Positions 56,771 to 64,000 of a stretch of 64,000 nucleotides of DNA are shown piece by piece. The stretch's first letter is position 1; each line of letters opens with the position of its first letter. Below the pieces are notes generated by a model. That model saw only the letters and a list, made by a program, of their open reading frames with translations, ran no database searches and was not told the DNA's origin. The position numbers and the translations under genes are program-made. This DNA comes from Bacteroidales bacterium (GTDB lineage Bacteria > Bacteroidota > Bacteroidia > Bacteroidales > P3), in contig JAFRTM010000023.1 of NCBI GenBank assembly GCA_017439185.1, positions 49,106 through 113,105 of the forward strand. Reading direction: 5' to 3'.

Positions 56771-57655
56771 CTATTTTTTCAGATTTTTGCTTCTCAGGTA
56801 AGCGTCGAAAGTGTTCTCCAAGAGAGACACAATGGTGAGAGGACCTACACCGCCGGGCACAGGAGTCACCCAGCTGCACTTGGCGTCCACCTCGCCGTGT
56901 TTCACGTCGCCGAGGAGACGGAAGCCGTTCTTCTTGGTAGAATCGGCAATTCTGTGGATTCCCACATCGACCACCACCGCACCCTCTTTCACCATATCGG
57001 CGGTGACAAACTCGGGTTTGCCTATGGCCACTATTAAGATGTCGGCTTGCCTTGTGATGCTCGGCAAGTCGGCGGTTTTACTATGACAGAGGGTCACCGT
57101 GCTGTTCAGCGCCTTACGGCTCATAAGGTTGGCCATAGGCGTACCTACGATGTTGCTTCTGCCAACCACCACACAGTGCTTCCCTTCGGTTTCGATGCCG
57201 TAACGCTGCAGCAACGTCACAATTCCCTTGGGAGTGGCGGGAAGAAAAGCCTCCTCGCCGAGCACCATACGTCCTATGTTTATCGGCGAAAAACCGTCAA
57301 CATCCTTATTGGGGTTTATGGCGTTGATAACCCTGCGCTCGTCAATATGTTTCGGGAGAGGCAGCTGCACTATGAAGCCATCCACCTCGTCGTCGTTATT
57401 CAGAAATTCAATAGACTCCATCAACTCCGCCTCGGTAGTGGTGGCTGGGAATCGATAAACCGACGAGATGAAGCCCACCTCCTTACTCGACTTCTCCTTG
57501 TTGGCCACGTATGTCTGCGACGCACCGTCGTCACCTACCAATATCGCCGCCAAATGTGGAGGACGCTGTCCTTCCATAGTGAAATGCCTTACACGATTTG
57601 CTATCTCGTCTTTGATTTGTGCGGCAAGCTCCTTGCCATTGAGTATCTGTGTCAT
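56771..57655 (-). CDS. folD: Methylenetetrahydrofolate dehydrogenase/cyclohydrolase
   Basis: Bifunctional one-carbon enzyme that interconverts 5,10-methylene-, methenyl- and 10-formyl-tetrahydrofolate using NADP. The 294-residue protein has LAAILVGDDGASQTYVANKEKSSKEVGF (catalytic Tyr and Lys), DGFIVQLPLPKHIDERRVINAINPNKDVDGFSPINIGRMVLGE, VVVGRSNIVGTPMANLM (cofactor loop) and the end motif VTPVPGGVGPLTIVSLLENT. It begins 11 bp after ffh, so the two are co-transcribed. Confidence 0.96.
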   Translation of the reverse strand: MTQILNGKELAAQIKDEIANRVRHFTMEGQRPPHLAAILVGDDGASQTYVANKEKSSKEVGFISSVYRFPATTTEAELMESIEFLNNDDEVDGFIVQLPLPKHIDERRVINAINPNKDVDGFSPINIGRMVLGEEAFLPATPKGIVTLLQRYGIETEGKHCVVVGRSNIVGTPMANLMSRKALNSTVTLCHSKTADLPSITRQADILIVAIGKPEFVTADMVKEGAVVVDVGIHRIADSTKKNGFRLLGDVKHGEVDAKCSWVTPVPGGVGPLTIVSLLENTFDAYLRSKNLKK

Positions 57656-57666
57656 AGTCTTTGTTG

Positions 57667-58992
57667 TTATCTTTTACGCTGAGGCACCTTGGGGAGTTTT
57701 CCTTTGTTGGACGACACCTTCTTCATCATCTTCCGCGTCTCTTCAAACTGTTTCAGGAATCGGTTGACCTCCTGAATAGACCGGCCACTTCCCGCTGCTA
57801 TACGCTGCTTTCTGCTGCCGTTGAGACACGAAGGATTCTTTCTCTCATACGGCGTCATCGACCCTATTATCGACTCGATGGGGACAAAGGCATCATCGCC
57901 GATTTCCACATCCTTGGTCACCTTATCCATCCCCGGTATCATACCCATAAGGTCCTTAATGCTTCCCATCTTCTTTATCTGGGCCATCTGGGCCAAGAAG
58001 TCCTCGAAGTTGTATTCGTTATGGATAATCTTCTTCTGAATACGCCGAGCCTCTTCCTCGTCATACTGCTCCTGAGCCCTCTCCACCAACGACACCACAT
58101 CTCCCATACCCAATATCCTGCTCGCCATACGGTCGGGGTGGAACACGTCAAGGGCATCCATCTTCTCGCCGATACCGACAAACTTTATCGGTTTGTCAAC
58201 CGTATAACGTATGGTCAGTGCCGCACCGCCACGGGTGTCGCCGTCGAGTTTTGTCAGCACCACTCCGTCATAATCGATTCTCTCGTTGAAAGCCTTAGCC
58301 GTATTCACAGCGTCCTGACCCGTCATAGAATCGACCACGAACAAAGTCTCTTGAGGTTTCAGAGACTCCTTCAGTGCCGCAATCTCGTCCATCATCTCCT
58401 CGTCGACAGCCAGACGTCCGGCAGTATCGACTATCACCACATCGGTCTTTCTCTGCTGAGCCAACTTCACGGCCTTCTGAGCGATATCCACCGGGTTGCG
58501 GTTGCCCTCCTCCGTGAACACTTCCACACCTATCTGACCGCCAAGAGTCTGCAACTGGCTCACAGCAGCAGGCCTATATACGTCGCCTGCCACCAAAAGT
58601 ACACTTTTCCCCTTCTTGGTCTTCAGATAATTGGCAAGCTTCGCCGAGAAAGTAGTCTTACCCGAACCTTGCAATCCTGCAATCAACACAATGGCCGGCT
58701 GCCCTTTCACATTCAACTCCACACTCTCGCCTCCCATCAGTTTCGTCAGTTCCTCGTGCACAATCTTCACCATCAACTGACCTGGCTCAATGCTCTGTAT
58801 CACGCCTCTTCCCATAGCGTCAGCCTTCACCTTGTCGGTAAACTCCTTCGCTATCGGATAGCTGACGTCCGCCTCAAGCAAAGCCTTTCTGACCTCCTTC
58901 ACGGTCTCCGCCACATTAATATCGGTAATCTTTCCTTTGCCCCTCAGCGAGTGTAACGCTTTCTCTATCTTACTACTAAGACTTTCAAACAT
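57667..58992 (-). CDS. ffh: Signal recognition particle GTPase Ffh
   Basis: SRP54 homologue that binds signal sequences of nascent inner-membrane proteins and targets ribosomes to FtsY. The 441-residue protein shows the N domain (~1-90), the G domain with GLQGSGKTTFSAKLANYL (G1), DTAGRLAVDEEMM and TKLDGDTRGGAAL, and the M domain with MGSIKDLMGMIPGMDKV and the RNA-binding segment RIAAGSGRSIQEVNRFLKQFEETRKMMKK. Co-transcribed with folD. A TAnnTTTG box lies 27 bp upstream. Confidence 0.97.
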   Translation of the reverse strand: MFESLSSKIEKALHSLRGKGKITDINVAETVKEVRKALLEADVSYPIAKEFTDKVKADAMGRGVIQSIEPGQLMVKIVHEELTKLMGGESVELNVKGQPAIVLIAGLQGSGKTTFSAKLANYLKTKKGKSVLLVAGDVYRPAAVSQLQTLGGQIGVEVFTEEGNRNPVDIAQKAVKLAQQRKTDVVIVDTAGRLAVDEEMMDEIAALKESLKPQETLFVVDSMTGQDAVNTAKAFNERIDYDGVVLTKLDGDTRGGAALTIRYTVDKPIKFVGIGEKMDALDVFHPDRMASRILGMGDVVSLVERAQEQYDEEEARRIQKKIIHNEYNFEDFLAQMAQIKKMGSIKDLMGMIPGMDKVTKDVEIGDDAFVPIESIIGSMTPYERKNPSCLNGSRKQRIAAGSGRSIQEVNRFLKQFEETRKMMKKVSSNKGKLPKVPQRKR

Positions 58993-59018
58993 ACATTTAT
59001 TATATTATAATCAAACTG

Positions 59019-59026
59019 CAAAGATA
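59019..59026 (-). promoter_or_regulatory. Predicted -7 box of ffh-folD
   Basis: Minus-strand TATCTTTG. The -33 position is T-rich without a clear TTG. Confidence 0.45.
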
Positions 59027-59131
59027 CGATATTTTTTTGTAAAAATAGAAAAACTGCCATATTTTTTTACCATTTCAGTGAAACGCGATACCTCGATAGG
59101 CTTTATTGGCAAAGGTTATCACCTATATGCA

Positions 59132-59161
59132 GTCAGCGGCCAGTGTTTACTGGCCGCTGAC
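59132..59161 (-). terminator. Perfect 13-bp hairpin after giant T9SS cargo gene (R2-derived)
   Basis: GTCAGCGGCCAGT/ACTGGCCGCTGAC with a GTTT loop, 51 bp past the stop of the cargo gene. The arms resemble the R2 dispersed repeat (GTCAGTGGCCAGTG). No clear U-run follows, so the terminator role is only likely. Confidence 0.5.
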
Positions 59162-59211
59162 CACGAAGTGATATATGCTGGAATTATCGTCTATCGACAA
59201 TCCCTTGACCA

Positions 59212-62200
59212 CTACCTTAGCAGAGTCACCGTGCCGACCTTCGTCTGCAAAGCCTCAGGATTTGCATCGTAACGGTAATTTACACGATAGGTGTACGCTG
59301 CCGTCGGGCAGTCAGCGTTGGTGCCTTGGTGTTTGCCGTCCCAGTACTCATCAGACGATGTGCTGTGGAACACTATCAAACCTTCACGGTTGTACACCCA
59401 CACCTCCATCTCGATAATGCCGTTGCCAACAGGTCCCCACAGGTTGTTGCTGCTGCTACCCGGCGTGAACACATTCGGCACGAATATGCAGTCGTGGCGA
59501 TAAGGTATGGCCACTATCGACGTGTCGGCACACTGGCCGCTCGTGGCAATCAGCATAATCTCCACCGAATCCTCAAGCACATTGGGATGAGCCTGGTAGT
59601 TACCTTGTATGTGCTGCGTCTGCTGGTGGTAGTGACTACCGTTGACGAACCACTCATAGGTTATGTAGTTGAGGAATCCGTGGGTGTGGTAATCGGCATA
59701 CCAAGTAGGATTGTCCAGTGTAACCGCATTCGGACGTACCGTCATATCAGCGATTGGTACGATGAACTCTTCAACCGATATGCTCTCGCTCTGCGGGCAC
59801 CAATGATTGTCGCCATAGGAAGCCGTGACAGTATAAGTTGTAGGCTCCGGAGGTGCAACCCTTATTATCTGATTATCGGCCTGTCCGTTCAACTCTCCGT
59901 GGTGCGGACGTGCCGACCAATGATACTGGTCGCCTTGACTGTTAGCCATAAGCCTGTAATATCCGCTGTCACAGTTGTTGTACTGGTCGATGGTGATCAC
60001 CAATGTCGGCAACACGATCAAATCGACGGTATAGGTACTGTCGCAACCATAAATACTATGGTACACATGCGAGTAGGAGCCCGTCTCGGTATAAGAGTCG
60101 CCGTGGAAGTGGTAAACATCGCCTTCGCACAACGAGTCGCGCATACGGAAGATGTATGTAGGCTTGATGGTCAAGTGGAGAGTCACCAAGCTGTCGCAAC
60201 CCCACATATTGGTGAACATGTGCGTAGGCTCGGCGTCGGACGTGTAGGTCTGACCATACCACTCAAAGCGGTCGCACTCGAGTGCACTGGTATCTCCGGT
60301 ATTTGAATAATGGATGGTGAGGTAGAGTGTCACCGTAGAGTCGCATCCGACAGCGTTACCGTTACGGAACACATAAGTCGGCGAGGTAGTGGAAGCAGTG
60401 TAGGTCTGTCCGTTGCCGCGATCCCATGTGTAGCTGTCGCACTCGGTAACATAGTCTATGCCGAAGCTCTGGTAGTTCACCGTCAAGGCCAGATATACCA
60501 CACTGTCGCAACCAGACTCCGTGGTCGTGCTCCAACGATAGGTGCCGGTTGTGGTGTAGGTGCCACCGTTGGTCTCCCATGTGTAGGTGTCGCACGCCGT
60601 CTCGGCAAGGCGGGTAATTATGGTGTCGGCCACCGTTATGTTACCCTCGAAAGTCTCCGTCGGACAGCCGTAGAGGCTTGTGGCGGTAATGACATAGTTG
60701 CCACTTGCATTGGGATGTCCGCTCACCACTGAGGACGAAGCGTTGTAGGTTATGCCGCTCGGCAATCCTGTGACTGCCACGCTGGCGTGTTCATAATGTA
60801 CATTGACCGGAACCATATTGCCGCCGGCGCAAACCACCTGATCAAGAGGATCACCGGTGGTGAGCACCACCAACGGATAGATGGTCACCGTGACATCGTC
60901 CGATGCCTGGCAGCCGTTTCCGTCGGTAATGGTGACGGTATAGGTTGTAGTGTCGGCAGGCGTTGCCACAACGACAGTGCCTGTAGTCGCCGAAAGACCA
61001 TTGGCAGGTGTCCACTCATAGGATGGAGTGCCCTCGTTGCTGCTACCACCCGTAGCGGTCAGTCGTGTGCTCTCGTTCAAGCAGATTGCCACATCGCTCG
61101 AAGCATTCACATATACATCGTTGGCCTGTACGGTCACCGGTATGGTGATGCTCTGCTCGTTGCCGCATTCGTCTGTCACTGTCACAGTTGTCGGGAAGGT
61201 CTGTGCCGTCCGCAGCTGTGCCACCAGCGAGTCGGCCGACGGCACCTGTCTGACGAATGTCACAGCTCCGTTGCAGTTGTCTGTAGAGGCATCCACAACT
61301 ATCTGGCTCAGGTCAGGTATGCTGAACTGACAGTTGCCAGCAGGCACAGCAGACTGGGCTGCTATTGGGTTGATGGTAGGAGCAATGGTATCTTTCACTA
61401 TATAGCTGTATGTCCACACGTACTCAAGACCTGAGCAGTCAACATAAGTGTATGTGTACTTCACCGAATCCTGGCAGCTGTTGGTCGGCATTGTCACCAC
61501 TGGTGCAGGTGCTGGCAAGATATTGCCACACACATCCTCCACCTCGGGCAATACCGTAGGAGCTGCCGTATCGCCCATACAGGCAACAACCCTTCTGGTT
61601 TCCACATTACCATTCTGATGAGGAGCCGTAGTCCTGTCTATTGTGTAAGTGTATGTCCAGAATCCTTCACGTCCTACGCAATCCTCATAGCGGTAAGTGA
61701 ATGCTATAGTTCCTTCACAATTGTCTATTGTCCAGTTGGTATCGGAGTTGAACAACGTAGAAGGTATGATGCTGTCGCAGTTGTTGGTCACCACAGGAGC
61801 CGTCGGGACAGAAACTTCGCTCAAGCACTCTACATTTGTCCCGTCGTTCTGCGGCACCTCATACATATCGGGCGAAATCCTATAAGTGTAGCTCCATGTG
61901 TAGTCAACGGCATTCACAGTGTAAGTGTATGTGAACGTCGAGTCTCCACATCCGCCTGCCGTTACCGTGTTGGAGGTGCTGGTAAGAACCAGAGGTTGCT
62001 CAACACCGCACACCGTCACCGTCGGGATTCTCGGAGTTCCTGTAGTACTCGGCACCACTATCTCGCTCACACAACGGACCTCTACAGTATCGTCGGGCAC
62101 TCTTGTAAAGGTCTCAGGATTGACCACGTATGTATAAGTCCACGTACTGTCGTGTCCCGCGCAATCGGTATAACGATACTGATAGGTAACCGTACCCGTG

Positions 62201-64000
62201 CCGTCCGGGTTCATCGCTGGCACGCTGTCGGCTATGAGCACCGGCACTATCTCGCGACCACACACATCGTGTATCGTCACTGCCCCTGGGTTAGTGGCAT
62301 CCACTGCGCAAGCCCTGTTGTCCGTCACATCGGCCGGCACCTCGGCTATGACTTCTGGCAACCTCACATGGTAAGTGAAGTACCAATAGCTCTTCAGCGT
62401 CTCGTCACAGTCGGTATAGGTGTAGGTGTACATCTTGTCGAAGTCGCAGCCGGTTCCCACCTGTGTGATCAACGAATCGGTAATCACAGCCTCTATGTTC
62501 TCTCCGCAGCTGTTCCTTGCATTCGGCACATACATCGCCGCCAGCGGCTGTGCCAGATTTGCACACACCACCGTGCTGTCGGTCCTAAATCCCGTTGCAT
62601 TCACCGTAGGAGCAACCGTGTGGTCGATTCTGTAAATATATACCCAGTTGTGCTCGTGGCCGGCGCAATCCCTATATTTATAGGTATAGGTCAGGCGGCC
62701 TTCGCAATCTGGTTCGTCGCTCCTTACCGTGTCCACAGGTATCAGCACCTCCTGGCAATAGGACTTCACCACAGGCAATGTCCATGTGCAACCTGTCTCA
62801 CCTGCGCCGTATGCGTCTGCCACGCACTCTACAATGCTGCTGTCGTTGTCAGGCATCGTGAAGTCGGGCTGGTTGATATGGTAGGTAAATGTCCAGTCGT
62901 TGGTGTGTCCTGCACAGTCGCTATAGGTATATACATACTCTATATCGCCGTTACATGCAGGTGCCGCTGTCGGATATCCAGCTTTCAGCACCGGTGCGTT
63001 GAGGACTGTGTCACAGTGGTTGGTCACCGTCGGCAGTGTTATCAAGCTGCCAGCCTCGCCGGCTGCCAATGCCTCGGCTGCACAGTCGATGTTGCCTTGT
63101 CCGTTCTCGGGCATCACGTCGGCAAAGTCATCGGGGCTTACAATGAATACGGCACTCCAATTGTAATCCACCGTGTTCACCGTATATGTCCACGTGTGTA
63201 TTATCTTGCCGCAACCTCCAGCTGTCACCTCGTTGGTAACCACAGGACCAGTAACCGGCACCGTCACACCACACACCGTAGGAGTCGGCTTGGTATAGAG
63301 AGCCTCTACAGCCTCGGTAGTGCAGTGGATGTCTATCGTGTCGTTATCCCTCAGCGAGAAGTCGGCCGGGTTGATAGTATACACATAACTCCACACACTG
63401 TCGTGTCCAGCACAGTCGGTATAGGTATAGGTATGCGTTATCGTACCGGTACCATCGGGATTCATAGCGGAAATGCTGTCGGTATATACCGGCACTATCT
63501 CACGACCACACACATCGTGTATCGTCACTGCTCCCGGATTGACTGCATCTACTGCGCAAGCCCTTACGTCTGCTCCATCGGCAGGCACTTCGGCTATAAT
63601 TTCTGGCAACCTCACATGGTAGGTGTAGTACCAGTAGCTCTTCAGCGTCTCGTCGCAGTCGGTATAGGTGTAGGTGTACTTCTTGTCGAAGTCGCAGCCG
63701 GTTCCCACCTGTGTGATCAACGAATCGGTTATCACAGCCTCTATGTTCTCTCCACAGCTGTTCCTTGCATTCGGCACATACATCGCTGCCAGCGGCTGTG
63801 CCAGATTTGCACATGTTACCGTGCTCTCGTTGTCATAGCCCGTAGCGTTCACCGTGGGAGCAACCGTGTGGTCGATTCTGTAGATATATACCCAGTTGTG
63901 CTCGTGGCCGGCGCAATCTCTATATTTATAGGTATAGGTCAGGCGGCCTTCGCAATCGGGTTCGTCGCTCCTCACCGTGTCCACAGGTATCAGCACCTCC
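59212..64000 (-). CDS. Giant repeat-rich T9SS-exported surface protein (3' part; 5' end beyond window)
   Basis: The frame is open to the right edge, so only the C-terminal ~1,595 residues are seen. The first ~960 are HYR-like modules of ~80 residues with the pattern TYTYTDCAGHDSVWSYVYTI and paired Cys, organised in a higher-order unit of 416 residues. The next ~350 are Ig/PKD-like parts, including CDSYTWDRGNGQTYTAS-type units ending in GCDSTVTLYLTIHY. The end is a gliding-type sorting domain: CIFVPNVFTPGSSSNNLWGPVGNGIIEMEVWVYNREGLIVFHSTSSDEYWDGKHQGTNADCPTAAYTYRVNY...GTVTLLR. This would be cleaved or recognised during export through the type IX system. Probably an adhesin, by analogy. Confidence 0.9.
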   Translation of the reverse strand, partial: EVLIPVDTVRSDEPDCEGRLTYTYKYRDCAGHEHNWVYIYRIDHTVAPTVNATGYDNESTVTCANLAQPLAAMYVPNARNSCGENIEAVITDSLITQVGTGCDFDKKYTYTYTDCDETLKSYWYYTYHVRLPEIIAEVPADGADVRACAVDAVNPGAVTIHDVCGREIVPVYTDSISAMNPDGTGTITHTYTYTDCAGHDSVWSYVYTINPADFSLRDNDTIDIHCTTEAVEALYTKPTPTVCGVTVPVTGPVVTNEVTAGGCGKIIHTWTYTVNTVDYNWSAVFIVSPDDFADVMPENGQGNIDCAAEALAAGEAGSLITLPTVTNHCDTVLNAPVLKAGYPTAAPACNGDIEYVYTYSDCAGHTNDWTFTYHINQPDFTMPDNDSSIVECVADAYGAGETGCTWTLPVVKSYCQEVLIPVDTVRSDEPDCEGRLTYTYKYRDCAGHEHNWVYIYRIDHTVAPTVNATGFRTDSTVVCANLAQPLAAMYVPNARNSCGENIEAVITDSLITQVGTGCDFDKMYTYTYTDCDETLKSYWYFTYHVRLPEVIAEVPADVTDNRACAVDATNPGAVTIHDVCGREIVPVLIADSVPAMNPDGTGTVTYQYRYTDCAGHDSTWTYTYVVNPETFTRVPDDTVEVRCVSEIVVPSTTGTPRIPTVTVCGVEQPLVLTSTSNTVTAGGCGDSTFTYTYTVNAVDYTWSYTYRISPDMYEVPQNDGTNVECLSEVSVPTAPVVTNNCDSIIPSTLFNSDTNWTIDNCEGTIAFTYRYEDCVGREGFWTYTYTIDRTTAPHQNGNVETRRVVACMGDTAAPTVLPEVEDVCGNILPAPAPVVTMPTNSCQDSVKYTYTYVDCSGLEYVWTYSYIVKDTIAPTINPIAAQSAVPAGNCQFSIPDLSQIVVDASTDNCNGAVTFVRQVPSADSLVAQLRTAQTFPTTVTVTDECGNEQSITIPVTVQANDVYVNASSDVAICLNESTRLTATGGSSNEGTPSYEWTPANGLSATTGTVVVATPADTTTYTVTITDGNGCQASDDVTVTIYPLVVLTTGDPLDQVVCAGGNMVPVNVHYEHASVAVTGLPSGITYNASSSVVSGHPNASGNYVITATSLYGCPTETFEGNITVADTIITRLAETACDTYTWETNGGTYTTTGTYRWSTTTESGCDSVVYLALTVNYQSFGIDYVTECDSYTWDRGNGQTYTASTTSPTYVFRNGNAVGCDSTVTLYLTIHYSNTGDTSALECDRFEWYGQTYTSDAEPTHMFTNMWGCDSLVTLHLTIKPTYIFRMRDSLCEGDVYHFHGDSYTETGSYSHVYHSIYGCDSTYTVDLIVLPTLVITIDQYNNCDSGYYRLMANSQGDQYHWSARPHHGELNGQADNQIIRVAPPEPTTYTVTASYGDNHWCPQSESISVEEFIVPIADMTVRPNAVTLDNPTWYADYHTHGFLNYITYEWFVNGSHYHQQTQHIQGNYQAHPNVLEDSVEIMLIATSGQCADTSIVAIPYRHDCIFVPNVFTPGSSSNNLWGPVGNGIIEMEVWVYNREGLIVFHSTSSDEYWDGKHQGTNADCPTAAYTYRVNYRYDANPEALQTKVGTVTLLR
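62434..64000 (-). repeat. 1,248-bp tandem coding repeat
   Basis: Matching segments lie 1,248 bp (416 codons) apart. For example, the run starting CTTGTCGAAGTCGCAGCCGG at 62434 recurs at 63682 with near-identity around it. At protein level QEVLIPVDTVRSDEPDCEG and AAMYVPNARNSCGENIEAV repeat. Nearly two copies are visible, and more may lie beyond the window. Confidence 0.8.

Overview
The window is chromosomal DNA from an uncultured or poorly studied member of Bacteroidota, most probably order Bacteroidales. The evidence is a type IX secretion (T9SS) gene set (porV, porU, a PorP/SprF protein, gldJ), proteins with T9SS sorting domains, a primary sigma factor lacking region 1.1, and repeated promoter matches to the Bacteroides pattern TTG-N19/20-TAnnTTTG (seen before nadC, rpsP, dksA, the helicase gene and the PARIS-like pair). 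No rRNA, tRNA or CRISPR array was recognised.

Layout. 1-7.6 kb: a truncated hypothetical gene, panB, and a three-gene RND efflux operon (adaptor, pump, TolC-like channel). 7.7-12.5 kb (minus): a translationally coupled ribF - LRR protein - omega-amidase - mutS2 operon. 12.5-27 kb: an accessory defence island. Two paralogous DUF4143 ATPases face outward at its edges. Between them lie a PLD-nuclease/SNF2-like helicase, an Eco57I-class adenine methylase, an AAA_15 ATPase plus DUF4435 pair that matches the PARIS system, and a DUF4062 protein. The right part of the island is clearly AT-rich compared with the GC-richer backbone. 27.4-34.3 kb (minus): porU-porV-ispF-clpS-nfeD-floA. 34.6-40.3 kb (plus): GNAT, porP/sprF, gldJ, and a shortened GH2 beta-mannosidase. 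40.3-50.3 kb: DUF486, cinA, a degenerate T9SS cargo pseudogene, nadC, yihY, an RlmL-like methyltransferase, queG, a lipoprotein, an exported C1 peptidase and rsmG. 50.3-59 kb: the primary sigma factor, ornithine aminotransferase, a fused Opp/Dpp-type ATPase, a DksA-like protein, rimM, rpsP, folD and ffh. 59.2-64 kb: the C-terminal 1,595 residues of a giant repeat-containing T9SS cargo that runs off the window.

The most interesting parts are these. (1) The defence island puts a PARIS-like anti-anti-restriction module, with its own promoter, directly behind a restriction-like helicase/methylase pair. (2) A 117-bp interrupted palindrome lies in the helicase leader, and its apical loop can pair with a downstream segment. 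(3) Both DUF4143 ATPase genes carry regularly phased (32- or 33-bp) direct repeats with a shared core fused to the -10-like box. (4) Several families of short dispersed intergenic repeats occur. One has stems that differ between copies in a base-pair-preserving way, and others sit inside the helicase and methylase reading frames or supply the end of NadC.

All calls come from reading the sequence and remembered family knowledge. No database search was run.
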